This document shows, one piece after another, positions 1 through 7,906 of a stretch of 56,603 nt of DNA. Each line of letters starts with the position of its first letter. Positions within the stretch are counted from its first letter, which is position 1. Under the pieces are notes generated by a model, which worked only from the letters and a program-made list of their open reading frames with translations, ran no database searches and was not told the origin of the DNA. Position numbers and translations under genes: made by a program. The DNA is taken from the NCBI GenBank assembly GCA_964651785.1, contig CAZYWJ010000015.1, positions 1-56,603 on the forward strand, in the 5' to 3' direction. This DNA is from JAKVAV01 sp964651785. GTDB lineage: Bacteria > Bacteroidota > Bacteroidia > Flavobacteriales_D > Cryomorphaceae.

Positions 1-287
1 GGGTAGCCGAGATATGTGATCTCATCGAATTGAACGGCATCTTCGGCTCCTCGCTTATTGGCAATGATCGCCAAGAGTTTGGTACGATCATTCAGTTTCA
101 ATCCCTTTAAAACTTGCGCCGTGTCGGCCATTTGCGGTACCGCTTTCGGGTTTACGAATGAGCCAAAGTCGATGGTGTGAAAACCCGCTTTGATCAACAG
201 ATTGATGTATTCGATCTTCTTCTCGGTGGGAATAAATTCTTTTATCCCTTGCATGGCATCACGCGGACATTCAATTAGCTCGAGCAT
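1..287 (-). CDS. mvaB: hydroxymethylglutaryl-CoA lyase, N-terminal fragment
   Basis: The first 95 residues of an HMG-CoA lyase (family length about 285-300); the gene runs off the left edge. The enzyme cleaves HMG-CoA to acetoacetate and acetyl-CoA in leucine and ketone-body metabolism in the cytosol. Visible near the N terminus is ECPRDAMQ, the family's E-x-PRD-x-x-Q start of the TIM barrel, which carries the catalytic Arg and the metal-binding Asp; further on are FHTIDFGSFV and PKAVPQMAD, both typical of the family. The ATG at 287 lies inside the 3' end of pyrD (17 bp overlap), so the two genes are probably co-transcribed. The only limit is the missing C-terminal two thirds. Confidence 0.9.
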   Translation of the reverse strand, partial: MLELIECPRDAMQGIKEFIPTEKKIEYINLLIKAGFHTIDFGSFVNPKAVPQMADTAQVLKGLKLNDRTKLLAIIANKRGAEDAVQFDEITYLGY

Positions 288-1314
288 GGTCGATAATTTT
301 TTGATTGATTTTTTTCACCAAAGCAGGCCCTTCGTATACAAAGCCTGTGTAGAGCTGAACGAGTGAAGCACCGGCTTCCAGTTTTTCCATGGCATCTTCA
401 GCAGTGTGGATGCCTCCGACTCCAACAATCGGAATGGTACCTTCTGATTTTTGATGAATGTAACGAATCACTTCAGTTGATCGGTTGGTCAAAGGCTTTC
501 CGCTAAGACCTCCTGCTCCGATTCCTTCCACTTCAGCGGTGCTTGTTTTCAAGCCTGATCGATCAATGGTCGTGTTGGTTGCGATAATGCCGTCGATTTG
601 CGTAGCTCGAACGATCTCGACGATATCATCGAGCTGAGCATCCGTCAAATCGGGAGCAATCTTTAGGAGAATCGGCTTCACTTTATACTTTGTGGCAGCT
701 TCTTCTTTTAAAGCCTTCAAAAGCTTGGTAAGCGGCTCCTTTTCTTGTAATTCCCGCAAACCGGGTGTGTTGGGAGAGGATACATTTACCGTAAAGTAAT
801 CCACAACGTCATAGAGCTCATTGAGGCAGATGAGGTAGTCATCCAAGGCATTCTCATTGGGCGTTACCTTATTCTTACCGATGTTCCCTCCGATTATTAC
901 GGAAGAATAGCGCCCTTTTAATCGTCGGCTGATTTTCTTTACACCATCATTGTTGAATCCCATGCGGTTGATCAAAGCCTGGTCTTTCGGAAGCCTGAAA
1001 AGTCGAGGCTGCTCATTGCCCGGTTGGGGCTTAGGCGTAACCGTTCCGATTTCAATGAAACCAAAACCCATAAAAGAAAACTCATTGTAGAGCTTGGCAT
1101 TCTTGTCAAATCCCGCTGCAAGACCTACGGGGTTTTTGAATTTTATTCCGAAAAGTTCCCTTTCCAGAGACGGGTGGTTGATGTTGTATGCACCGTAAAA
1201 CAAAGTTTTCGCAAAAGGAAGCTGAAAAAGAACTTTCAAAAATCCGAATGAGAAATTGTGTGCTTTTTCAGCGCTAAGCCGAAACAGAGTTTTGCGCAGA
1301 ATCGATTTATACAT
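271..1314 (-). CDS. pyrD: dihydroorotate dehydrogenase (quinone), class 2
   Basis: Oxidises dihydroorotate to orotate in pyrimidine synthesis, passing electrons to membrane quinone through FMN. At 347 residues it fits class 2 (about 335-350). An N-terminal amphipathic stretch for membrane association precedes the barrel. Visible motifs are GLAAGFDKNA, GTVTPKPQPGN, NRMGFNNDG and VNVSSPNTPGLRE; the second Ser of the last motif (about residue 180) is the class 2 catalytic base. GVGGI and LVQLYTGFVYEGP near the end bind the FMN phosphate. I chose the ATG at 1314, which begins MYKSILRK; a start at 1377 would add 21 residues with no family counterpart. It overlaps the downstream HMG-CoA lyase gene by 17 bp. 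Confidence 0.95.
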   Translation of the reverse strand: MYKSILRKTLFRLSAEKAHNFSFGFLKVLFQLPFAKTLFYGAYNINHPSLERELFGIKFKNPVGLAAGFDKNAKLYNEFSFMGFGFIEIGTVTPKPQPGNEQPRLFRLPKDQALINRMGFNNDGVKKISRRLKGRYSSVIIGGNIGKNKVTPNENALDDYLICLNELYDVVDYFTVNVSSPNTPGLRELQEKEPLTKLLKALKEEAATKYKVKPILLKIAPDLTDAQLDDIVEIVRATQIDGIIATNTTIDRSGLKTSTAEVEGIGAGGLSGKPLTNRSTEVIRYIHQKSEGTIPIVGVGGIHTAEDAMEKLEAGASLVQLYTGFVYEGPALVKKINQKIIDHARAN

Positions 1315-1392
1315 CGGCGCAAAAGTACGATGTAAAATTTCATTTTCGTATGTGCCGAACGAATCACTTTCCCGCACGTGTGACGGAAAAAC

Positions 1393-2049
1393 TTAGTAAG
1401 ACACCAACGGCATCTGATAGTTGTAAGTTTGATCTTCTAACTGAGTCAAAATAAAATGAGCCAAGTCCTTGCGCCCGATTGAAGCACCCGAATTGACGCC
1501 CACCCAACCAACACGGTAATTGTAATGTTTGAAATCATCAGTAAACCTGGCGCCTCTTACAACCATCCATTCCAAACCGCTTTCTTTGAGAACCTTCACA
1601 TGATTTTTACCATCTTCAATCAGGGTGGAAAAAAAGGTTTTCATAACAAACGAAATTACTTTATCGGGAAAGAACTTAGGGCGATCTTTTTCCGGAAAAG
1701 GAACACCTCCGCCACTCAAAGAGATGATGCGTTTCTGGCCGAATCTTTTCATGGCATTCACAATAGTTGAGGTACCTCGGGTTTGCAAATCGGGCGGGGC
1801 TTTTTGACCACCCTTCTTTCCGAAACTATGTCCGAATAAGCTTACCACTATATCCGTATTTTCAATGGACTTCTCGACATCTGTGGGATTGAGAACATCT
1901 CCTTCAATTACTGTCAGATTTTGATGAACCAATTCCAACTTTGCGGGGTTTCTTATAAGTGCCTTCACCGAATATCCTTCATCCAATGCAAGTTTTAAGA
2001 AGTGTCTTCCCATACTTCCCGTACCACCGAATAATGCTAATCTTTTCAT
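1393..2049 (-). CDS. NAD(P)-binding SDR-like oxidoreductase (NmrA / YwnB type)
   Basis: A 218-residue atypical short-chain dehydrogenase-like protein. It begins MKRLALFGGTGSMGRHF, with the dinucleotide-binding GGTGxMG glycine motif at residues 8-14, then the second strand ALIRNPAKL and the strand VIEGDVLNP typical of NmrA-like NAD(P)H-binding proteins. RIISLSGGGV occupies the usual active-site strand; there is no clear YxxxK pair, so it may be a nucleotide-sensing or quinone-reductase-like protein. The ATG at 2049 is preferred because an upstream ATG at 2106 adds 19 residues before the Rossmann strand. It is divergent from an HxlR regulator 110 bp away, a classic pairing in which the regulator controls the neighbouring oxidoreductase. 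Confidence 0.8.
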   Translation of the reverse strand: MKRLALFGGTGSMGRHFLKLALDEGYSVKALIRNPAKLELVHQNLTVIEGDVLNPTDVEKSIENTDIVVSLFGHSFGKKGGQKAPPDLQTRGTSTIVNAMKRFGQKRIISLSGGGVPFPEKDRPKFFPDKVISFVMKTFFSTLIEDGKNHVKVLKESGLEWMVVRGARFTDDFKHYNYRVGWVGVNSGASIGRKDLAHFILTQLEDQTYNYQMPLVSY

Positions 2050-2131
2050 TTCAGATCTTTTTTTCAGAATGATTTGTTTGAAATAGGAACATGAAAGAAA
2101 GTTCATTGTGCGCAGAAAACTACTTTACTTT

Positions 2132-2139
2132 ACTATAGT
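2132..2139. promoter_or_regulatory. candidate HxlR operator (palindrome)
   Basis: The perfect palindrome ACTATAGT lies between the divergent SDR and HxlR genes, 20 bp before the HxlR start. Flanking ACTTT (2127-2131) and AAAGT (2146-2150) form a second inverted pair. HxlR-family operators commonly have TACT/AGTA half sites, so autoregulation here is plausible but unproven. Confidence 0.35.
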
Positions 2140-2159
2140 CACCTGAAAGTTAATCAGAT

Positions 2160-2498
2160 ATGAATACAGAGACCGCTGAATGCAAAGTTTACATTCGACC
2201 CGTAAGAGATGTAATTGAATTATTAGGAGGAAAATGGAAACTACCCATTTTGGTTTCCTTATCCATTGGCGATAATCGGTTTAATCAACTAGAGCAACTC
2301 ATAGAGGGCATAACGCCCAAGATGTTGTCTAAAGAGTTAAAAGATCTCACGGAGAATGGTCTGGTAAGCAGAAAAGAACTACCGGGTAACCCCGTTTCAG
2401 TAGAATATGCTCTGACCGATTATGGTCGATCTTTGGATCACGTTATAGACGTAATGCGTAAATGGGGAACCGAACATAGACGAAAAATAATGGATTAA
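2160..2498 (+). CDS. HxlR-family winged-helix transcriptional regulator
   Basis: A 112-residue HxlR/MarR-like regulator of normal length. The core begins at VIELLGGKWKLPIL, followed by FNQLEQLIEGITPKMLSKEL (recognition helix region) and the wing SVEYALTDYGRSL. The N-terminal Cys8 (in ECKVYIRP) occupies the position of the redox-sensing Cys in relatives such as YodB and HypR, so sensing of electrophiles or quinones is an inference. It is transcribed away from the SDR-like gene, its most likely target. Its product probably binds in the 110 bp between them, where a palindrome is visible. Confidence 0.88.
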   Translation: MNTETAECKVYIRPVRDVIELLGGKWKLPILVSLSIGDNRFNQLEQLIEGITPKMLSKELKDLTENGLVSRKELPGNPVSVEYALTDYGRSLDHVIDVMRKWGTEHRRKIMD

Positions 2499-2619
2499 GC
2501 ACCATGGAGATGGTATCGATTCGATTTGTATGGATGGATCAAACTACGATAAGTCTCAATTTCTATAGCCCTATAAGAACACTCTATCTTAAAAACTGAG
2601 CCATTGGTGGAACTAATCC

Positions 2620-2627
2620 TAATTTTG
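2620..2627 (+). promoter_or_regulatory. Bacteroidota -7 box upstream of superoxide dismutase
   Basis: TAATTTTG matches TAnnTTTG and would give a leader of about 30 nt before the sod start. No convincing -33 TTG element is seen at the expected spacing. Confidence 0.5.
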
Positions 2628-2659
2628 AGTGTTCAATTACAAACCTAAAAACAACAACT

Positions 2660-3271
2660 ATGTCATTTAAATTACCTGATTTACCATACGCCTTTGACGC
2701 ATTAGAACCTCATATTGATGCGAAAACTATGGAAATTCACCATGATAAACACCACGGAGGCTATACCTCAAAACTCAATAATGCTATTGAGGGTACCGAA
2801 CATGAGAACAAAAGCATTGAAGAACTTTTGGCCAATGTCGACAAACTCGGTGCTGCGGTTCGCAATAACGGTGGTGGATTTTACAATCATTCTCTTTTCT
2901 GGAAAGTCATGAGTCCCGATGGCGGCGGAAACCCTTCCGGTTCTTTGGCTTCAGCCATTGAGTCAGATTTGGGTGGAATGGACAAGTTGAAAGAAGATTT
3001 TAACAATGCCGCTGCTACACAATTCGGTTCAGGATGGGCTTGGGTTATCGTTGGCGAAGACGGAAAACTGCACGTGACCAGCACTCCGAATCAAGACAAT
3101 AACCTGATGCCGGTTACGGAGAAAAAGGGTACGCCCATCTTGGGACTCGATGTTTGGGAACATGCGTATTACTTGAAATATCAGAACAAGCGACCTGATT
3201 ATATTTCTGCTTTTTGGAATGTGATTAACTGGAAGCAAGTGGCTGAGAATTACGAAAAGGCGAAAGGATAA
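2660..3271 (+). CDS. sodA: superoxide dismutase, Fe/Mn family, Mn-type
   Basis: A 203-residue cytosolic superoxide dismutase without a signal peptide. Metal ligands are visible as His27 (in MEIHHDKHH), His77 (in FYNHSLFW), Asp164 and His168 (in LDVWEHAYY). The second-sphere Gln sits in the C-terminal domain (Gln145 in NQDN), while the Fe-type Gln position just before the second His is Gly73. By family rules this favours manganese, although cambialistic use cannot be excluded. All other core motifs, including GSGWAWVI, are intact. It stands alone between an HxlR regulator and smpB, has its own -7 box, and is expected to be monocistronic. Confidence 0.96.
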   Translation: MSFKLPDLPYAFDALEPHIDAKTMEIHHDKHHGGYTSKLNNAIEGTEHENKSIEELLANVDKLGAAVRNNGGGFYNHSLFWKVMSPDGGGNPSGSLASAIESDLGGMDKLKEDFNNAAATQFGSGWAWVIVGEDGKLHVTSTPNQDNNLMPVTEKKGTPILGLDVWEHAYYLKYQNKRPDYISAFWNVINWKQVAENYEKAKG

Positions 3272-3310
3272 TTCTTAAAATACCGCAAACGAGAAGTCGT
3301 TCTCTTTTGA

Positions 3311-3360
3311 TCGCCTGCGCAGAAGCTCCGGTGATTAAAAGAAGGGCGACTTTTTATTTT
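3311..3360 (+). terminator. possible weak terminator after sod
   Basis: TCGCC (3311-3315) and GGCGA (3345-3349) can pair and are followed by a T-rich tail (3351-3360). The stem is only 5 bp and the loop is 29 nt, so this is a weak candidate. It lies just before the smpB promoter. Confidence 0.25.
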
Positions 3361-3364
3361 GACT

Positions 3365-3372
3365 TAAATTTG
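3365..3372 (+). promoter_or_regulatory. -7 box of smpB
   Basis: TAAATTTG matches TAnnTTTG perfectly. Transcription would start at about 3376-3379, essentially at the first ATG (3378). Either the mRNA is leaderless or the second in-frame ATG at 3387 is used. Confidence 0.6.
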
Positions 3373-3377
3373 CCGCT

Positions 3378-3836
3378 ATGGCCTCAATGAAAGATGTAAA
3401 CATTCGCAACAAAAAAGCGAAGTTTGAATACGAGCTTATCGATAAGTACGACGCGGGTATCCAGCTTACGGGTGCCGAAATAAAGAGTGTCAGAGCAAGT
3501 AAGGCGAGCATTGCGGAAGCGTATTGCTATCTGAGAAAGCACGAGCTGTGGATTAAATCCATGCATATTTCTGCATACGAACCTGCCAGCTACAACAATC
3601 CGATATCACCTACCAGAGATCGAAAACTCTTGTTGCAAAAGAGGGAAATTGAAAAGCTTGAGAAGGCGATGAAAAATAAGGGGTTGACCATTGTTCCGTT
3701 AAAAGTCTTTATTGCCGATTCAGGCTACGCCAAAGTAAGGATTGCGCTGGCACGCGGTAAAAAGCAGCACGATAAGCGACATGACTTGAAAGAAAAACAG
3801 GACAAGCGTGCCATGGATCGAGCGATGAAAATCTAA
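3378..3836 (+). CDS. smpB: SsrA-binding protein
   Basis: SmpB delivers tmRNA to stalled ribosomes in trans-translation. The 152 residues cover the whole family: the N-terminal strand NKKAKFEYEL, LTGAEIKSVRASKASI, the pair PLKVFIADSGYAKV and RIALARGKKQHDKRHD, and a basic tail with DLKEKQDKRAMDRA that enters the mRNA channel. The first ATG at 3378 is listed, but MKDVNIRNKK at 3387 is an equally good start given the promoter position. Its stop codon overlaps that of the convergent unknown gene in the tetranucleotide CTAA. No tmRNA gene is visible in the window. Confidence 0.95.
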   Translation: MASMKDVNIRNKKAKFEYELIDKYDAGIQLTGAEIKSVRASKASIAEAYCYLRKHELWIKSMHISAYEPASYNNPISPTRDRKLLLQKREIEKLEKAMKNKGLTIVPLKVFIADSGYAKVRIALARGKKQHDKRHDLKEKQDKRAMDRAMKI

Positions 3837-4366
3837 CCGATCATTTTTTTCAGCCGAGCACATTCCCTTCTGATCAATTCTTGTCGCTCAGCTTCAGAAG
3901 CATTTTGAAATTCAACGAAAATCGGTGCTTCAGTTAGTTTTACATTGACAATTTCAGACCCGACACAGAGCTTTAGAAAAGCCTTTGAATACTCATTAAA
4001 AAGCTGAATCCATGAAGCATAAAGACTCAAAGCTTCAGTATAACTTGAGGTAGAGGATAGCTTTAGTTTAATCTTCATCTCAGCTTGATTATACGCTTGA
4101 ATTACGGAGCGATGATCGCTTAAATTTTCAAATGAAAAACTGAAAGATGGTTCATCAATTTTCGATAGGTCTATTTCAAAAAATCGGGCGACCTCTCCTA
4201 CTTTTTGCAGCTTGGAGATTTTGGCTTTGGCCAATTTGGGAATGAAAGTTCGGCGCATAAAAAAGGAAGCCAGTTCGAAAACGGCTTCCTCATATGCGTC
4301 AATAAGATCTTCGGAGTCGGCAGATGCATCCGCACCTAAAATTAAGCGAGCTTCGCTCTCTGTCAT
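3833..4366 (-). CDS. uncharacterised protein with DnaJ-like N terminus
   Basis: A 177-residue protein without signal peptide or membrane segment. I do not recognise the family. The first 35 residues (SEARLILGADASADSEDLIDAYEEA) resemble the helix I-II region of J domains, but the HPD loop needed to stimulate Hsp70 is absent, so it would be a J-like relic at most. The rest is predicted helical. Its start overlaps the stop of the upstream T9SS cargo gene by 4 bp (ATGA), which implies translational coupling. Its stop overlaps smpB by 4 bp. A cytosolic helper of the secreted neighbour is possible but not shown. Confidence 0.7.
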   Translation of the reverse strand: MTESEARLILGADASADSEDLIDAYEEAVFELASFFMRRTFIPKLAKAKISKLQKVGEVARFFEIDLSKIDEPSFSFSFENLSDHRSVIQAYNQAEMKIKLKLSSTSSYTEALSLYASWIQLFNEYSKAFLKLCVGSEIVNVKLTEAPIFVEFQNASEAERQELIRRECARLKKMIG

Positions 4367-6057
4367 TGTTTTATTAGCCTTTTGGTGATGGAAGAGTTTT
4401 CTACTCGTATCTCCATCAAATAGATTCCTTGCTTCAAATTTGATATGTCTAATTTTATCCGACTCGGGCTATTATCGTATGTTTTAGCCAAAACCGTCTG
4501 TCCTATTATGTTGATCAGCTTTACTTCAAATTTACCGGCATTCATATTACCGAACTGCACATAAACATGGTCGCTCGAAGGTACCGGATAAAGACTGACA
4601 TCACTTTCGCTCAACTCAGCGCCTGCACTAAGATTGTAGATATAGGTAAAAAACGCTACGAAACCATCTTCAAAACCTTGCGAGGCAATTGATTCGCCCG
4701 ACACTAATTCCAATGAAGAATTGAATTGCCCTGCGATGGCTAAACCAAGTTCGCCGGCAAAATATGCATCGTTAGCTCTCTCCCCACCGGTACCGCCGAA
4801 AGTGTCAGCCGTTATAAATTCTCCTGACTCAGCATCATAAACTGCTACAAAAACATCAGCAGCTCCATTAGTAGGGACTTGAGTTGAGAAGTCGCCTGGT
4901 ACAAATGTGGCCAGTACGTCATATGATCCTGCCAAGTAAACCACTCCGTTGTCTTCATGAATACCTGCGCAGTAATCACCCGTAGAGCCGGATTCTACAT
5001 ATTTGGCCCAAGCCAGACTTCCGTCAGCAGCTGAATGTTTTGAAATAAACGGATCCGCAAAAAGCGGCGACAAAATTTCCTCATCGACTGAAGGATCAAA
5101 ATCCGTGTCTTCTTGAATTCTTCCTCCCAGATAGATTGAATTACCGTCTTCAGAATAAGCCAGGTGGGAAATAATATTTGATTGACCTTGATTTTGAAAA
5201 TCGTAGGACCACACCTCGGATCCATCCGGCTCTAAGACGGCAGCCATCATACTCTGCACCGGAATTCCCGAAGTAATTCCATTGGTAGCCGCTCCTAAAG
5301 CAATTCTACCGTCATCATTTACAGTCAATGCCGTTACGATTTCATTTTCGGTAGTGGCATTGATTGAATAATCCCATACATACTCACCAGCCTGATCTAA
5401 AAGAATAACGGATGCATCCAAACCACCCACAGGAGCAGACAATACTTCATTTTCATCAGAAGGGTCAAGATCAATTTCTTCATTATACCTGACCCCTATG
5501 AGGTGGTTGTCTTCATTGTCGATGGCTAAAGCGGATACCACGTCAGAACCGACACTTCCAAATTGCTTCGACCACATAAACTGACCGTCTGAATCGTATT
5601 TGGCCAGAAAGCCATCCAAACCTTGTACTGAAGTCAGCGGACTACTTTCAGATGAAGGGTCAAAATCTACAGTTAGAGAAAATGCGCCTGAAATGACGGG
5701 GTTATTATCAGCATCCAGGGCCAGTCCACTCGCTATCATTCCATCCGTCAGAGCGATTCTTCCAATTTTAAAGGCCCAATTAAAATTTCCCTCATCGTCG
5801 TATGATGCCAGAAACAAATCGGGGGATCCCAAAGGTTCCAATATAAACTCTGACTCGCTCAGATCAAAATCAACCGCCTCACTGAAAGTGCCGAATACCA
5901 ATCGATTACCGTTGGAATCAATAACCGTACGTGCGGCATTATCAATTAATTCACTTCCTATTGCAGCCTGACCTTCAATTGATACATAGGCCTGTTGACT
6001 ATATGCGTTCAAAGAAACCGTGATTAACAACAAAAGGAAAAGTATCGTTTTTTTCAT
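4363..6057 (-). CDS. T9SS type A sorting protein with DFDPS repeats
   Basis: A 564-residue secreted or surface protein. A signal peptide (MKKTILFLLLLITVSLNAYSQ) starts it. At least four degenerate modules of about 50-60 residues follow, marked by VDFDLS, VDFDPS, IDLDPS and TDFDPS and by phrases such as FLASYDDEGNFNW and FLAKYDSDGQFMW; they look like an SBBP-type beta-propeller. The last 80 residues form a type A sorting domain (SLYPVPSSDHVYV to ITKRLIKQ) that directs transport by the type IX system and removal of the domain at the surface. The substrate is unknown. A clear -7 box precedes it, and it is coupled to the downstream unknown gene. Confidence 0.85.
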   Translation of the reverse strand: MKKTILFLLLLITVSLNAYSQQAYVSIEGQAAIGSELIDNAARTVIDSNGNRLVFGTFSEAVDFDLSESEFILEPLGSPDLFLASYDDEGNFNWAFKIGRIALTDGMIASGLALDADNNPVISGAFSLTVDFDPSSESSPLTSVQGLDGFLAKYDSDGQFMWSKQFGSVGSDVVSALAIDNEDNHLIGVRYNEEIDLDPSDENEVLSAPVGGLDASVILLDQAGEYVWDYSINATTENEIVTALTVNDDGRIALGAATNGITSGIPVQSMMAAVLEPDGSEVWSYDFQNQGQSNIISHLAYSEDGNSIYLGGRIQEDTDFDPSVDEEILSPLFADPFISKHSAADGSLAWAKYVESGSTGDYCAGIHEDNGVVYLAGSYDVLATFVPGDFSTQVPTNGAADVFVAVYDAESGEFITADTFGGTGGERANDAYFAGELGLAIAGQFNSSLELVSGESIASQGFEDGFVAFFTYIYNLSAGAELSESDVSLYPVPSSDHVYVQFGNMNAGKFEVKLINIIGQTVLAKTYDNSPSRIKLDISNLKQGIYLMEIRVENSSITKRLIKQ

Positions 6058-6123
6058 ATTCAGAGTTGATCTAATGAGCTTTAGCTTACGACTACCTCAA
6101 GTTAAGGTTGTCAAAAAATCCCT

Positions 6124-6131
6124 CAAATTTA
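6124..6131 (-). promoter_or_regulatory. -7 box of the DFDPS-repeat gene
   Basis: Read on the minus strand, 6131 to 6124 is TAAATTTG, a perfect TAnnTTTG box. It implies a leader of about 60 nt. No -33 TTG is evident. Confidence 0.5.
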
Positions 6132-6469
6132 ACGGAGTTATTCTTAATCTTTGAAAAATTACTACTTCTTCGAAGCCAGACTACCTTCCTGTTCTATTTC
6201 GTATGAATCAATTCAGTGATCTTGAATATTCTCCCGGCAATTTCATTTACGCAGGACTTCGGTTTTTGGGTTTGCAGTAAAAACGCCAAACAAGAAGTTA
6301 AGCCCCGCTTCTGAAATTGAAATGATAAATGAAGAATGCAAAATCGTCTTGACTCGAAAGGATATTGGTGCAGATGGCTTGGTAAAAATTCAGTGGCTGC
6401 GGCCGCCGGTTTCTACTATTCTTCAAAGACTAACCTGACTGCGTGAGGTTTTTGCAATACATTAATTGG
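6132..6469. other. gene-poor stretch with short ORF remnants
   Basis: No convincing gene. Two short plus-strand reading frames lie close together: 6203-6280 (25 codons, starting MNQFSDLEYSP) and 6322-6438 (38 codons, starting MINEECKIVLTRKD). The second frame stays open upstream to about 6260, overlapping the first in another frame. This could be the trace of a decayed, frameshifted gene. I recognise neither peptide. Confidence 0.4.
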
Positions 6470-7195
6470 TCAGTCAGTATTTTGAAACGATTTAATATTC
6501 AGCAATTTCAAACGACTAAAGCGGTCTCCCTTTACGGATAATCGCTTAATGGCAAACTCAGCAAAAAGTTCCTCCTTATACCAGTTTCGTTCTCTGGTTT
6601 TTTTTATAACCTCTGCATGAGGGGTATCACGATACGCTACTTCTTTCAGGCTCTTTAAATTTTGCCAAATGCTAAATGTGGCTTGCATAAAAATCGGATA
6701 TTCGCCGATACCCACTTGATGCAATGCCGGCGCAGAGTGCATAAAAGAAGAAACTGCAGGCACATTACTCCAAAAATCAGGTAGAGCCCGCGTACGGATG
6801 GTAGCCCTGGTGATCACCGCCACGGGGGCTGATTCATTCAAAGCATCTCTCTCATACTCAAAAGGGTTTAAACCGGACCACGTACCATGTCCTTTTGCCG
6901 GAGTCAGCAAAGTGATAAGGTGTTGAGCCGACTGTTTCACATACCACCCCAGTTGACCACAATTTTCTACAAATTGTAGAGCATCCGGTTCCGATTTAAA
7001 GAAAAACAATATGGCGTATCGTCTAAAATCCGGCAAAATACTAAACCCGTTTCCGGCACCCGCCCCCATCATTTTCACATCCTGAATGGTTTCACTTTGA
7101 AAAATGCGATGTCCGCCTTTGCCTATATTTTTAAAGGCTTCGTATGCATTTCCGGGTGATTCGAAGAAAAACTCGCAATAAACTAACTGAGACAT
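6470..7195 (-). CDS. CrtA-like (spheroidene monooxygenase family) protein
   Basis: A 241-residue protein resembling the haem-dependent carotenoid monooxygenase CrtA. Features are the block KMMGAGAGNGFSILPDFRRYAILFFF, in which the GxGxGNGFS core and PDF are typical, then ITRATIRTRALPDFW and the C-terminal HAEVIKKTRERNWYKEELFAEF. The length suits the family (about 230-250). CrtA homologues in Bacteroidota are thought to add 2-keto groups to acyclic carotenoids, but no other carotenoid gene is nearby, so the substrate is unknown. It lacks a signal peptide and has no co-oriented neighbour within 400 bp, so it is probably monocistronic. Confidence 0.7.
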   Translation of the reverse strand: MSQLVYCEFFFESPGNAYEAFKNIGKGGHRIFQSETIQDVKMMGAGAGNGFSILPDFRRYAILFFFKSEPDALQFVENCGQLGWYVKQSAQHLITLLTPAKGHGTWSGLNPFEYERDALNESAPVAVITRATIRTRALPDFWSNVPAVSSFMHSAPALHQVGIGEYPIFMQATFSIWQNLKSLKEVAYRDTPHAEVIKKTRERNWYKEELFAEFAIKRLSVKGDRFSRLKLLNIKSFQNTD

Positions 7196-7270
7196 CTCGG
7201 ACTTTTCATATATGGTAGCTCCACTCTTTTCTATGCGTTTTTGCAGTTATGCCGGCTTTCTGAATAGAAT

Positions 7271-7284
7271 CAACTTCAAAGTTG
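7271..7284. promoter_or_regulatory. operator-like inverted repeat
   Basis: CAACTT and AAGTTG form a perfect 6-bp inverted repeat separated by 2 bp, midway between the divergent crtA-like and NUMOD4 genes. The size and spacing fit a homodimeric regulator, but no regulator is identified. Confidence 0.3.
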
Positions 7285-7336
7285 GCATAAAGTTTACTCT
7301 TCTGAGAGAACTGTTCACCTTTTAATACTATAAACT

Positions 7337-7906
7337 ATGATTCGGTTTTATCCACAAGAAGAATGGAAGCAGCTCGACTTTGAAAAGGACGCTCTCCGCT
7401 ACAATTACATGATTTCAAATTTCGGTAGAATTTTGAGCTACACTGATGATCCAAAAGAAGGAAGACTCCTGAAAGGAAGTTTACTTGGTGGATATCCGAC
7501 TTTTGTATGCCGCCCTTTCGGCAAAGCTAAAACGTTTTATATTCATAAGTTGGTCGCTGAGTATTTCATGGAAAAAGAAAATGAAGAGCAGACTTATGTG
7601 ATTCACTTAGACTACAACAAAACCAATAATTACGAGGAAAACCTGAGATGGGCGACTAAACGCGAAATGGAAGTTCATCAGCAAGACAGTCCGCACGTGA
7701 AGAGAAGTCGTGCCGAACGCAAAGACAGAAAGCCACAAAAGGGCCATAAGTTGACTTCTACGGATGTGATGCGCATTAAGAAAAAGATTTTTGATCCGAA
7801 TCGAAGAACTCGCTTAAAAATTATTGCCAAACAGTTTGGAATAAGCGAGATGCAGCTTTACCGAATCAAATCAGGTGAAAATTGGTCTCACGTCAAGGTA
7901 GCGTAG
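7337..7906 (+). CDS. NUMOD4 / HNH-like DNA-binding protein, probably domesticated
   Basis: A 189-residue protein built like a homing-endonuclease relative. Residues 8-40 carry a NUMOD4-like segment (EEWKQLDFE, NYMISNFGRILSY). Residues 70-115 follow the HNH fold (IHKLVAEYFM, YVIHLDYNKTNNYEENLRWAT), with the second His and the NNxxENLxWAT part retained. The basic C terminus ends in a helix-turn-helix-like segment (IIAKQFGISEMQLYRIKSGENW). It is not embedded in an intron or intein, and similar stand-alone genes are common in Flavobacteriia, so a regulatory rather than mobile role is my inference. It overlaps the convergent gmhB-like gene by 14 bp. Confidence 0.75.
   Translation: MIRFYPQEEWKQLDFEKDALRYNYMISNFGRILSYTDDPKEGRLLKGSLLGGYPTFVCRPFGKAKTFYIHKLVAEYFMEKENEEQTYVIHLDYNKTNNYEENLRWATKREMEVHQQDSPHVKRSRAERKDRKPQKGHKLTSTDVMRIKKKIFDPNRRTRLKIIAKQFGISEMQLYRIKSGENWSHVKVA

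Noticed and set aside
2501..2514. Small hairpin ACCAT-GGAG-ATGGT right after the HxlR gene as a terminator
   Set aside because: The stem is only 5 bp, AT-containing, and has no following T run.
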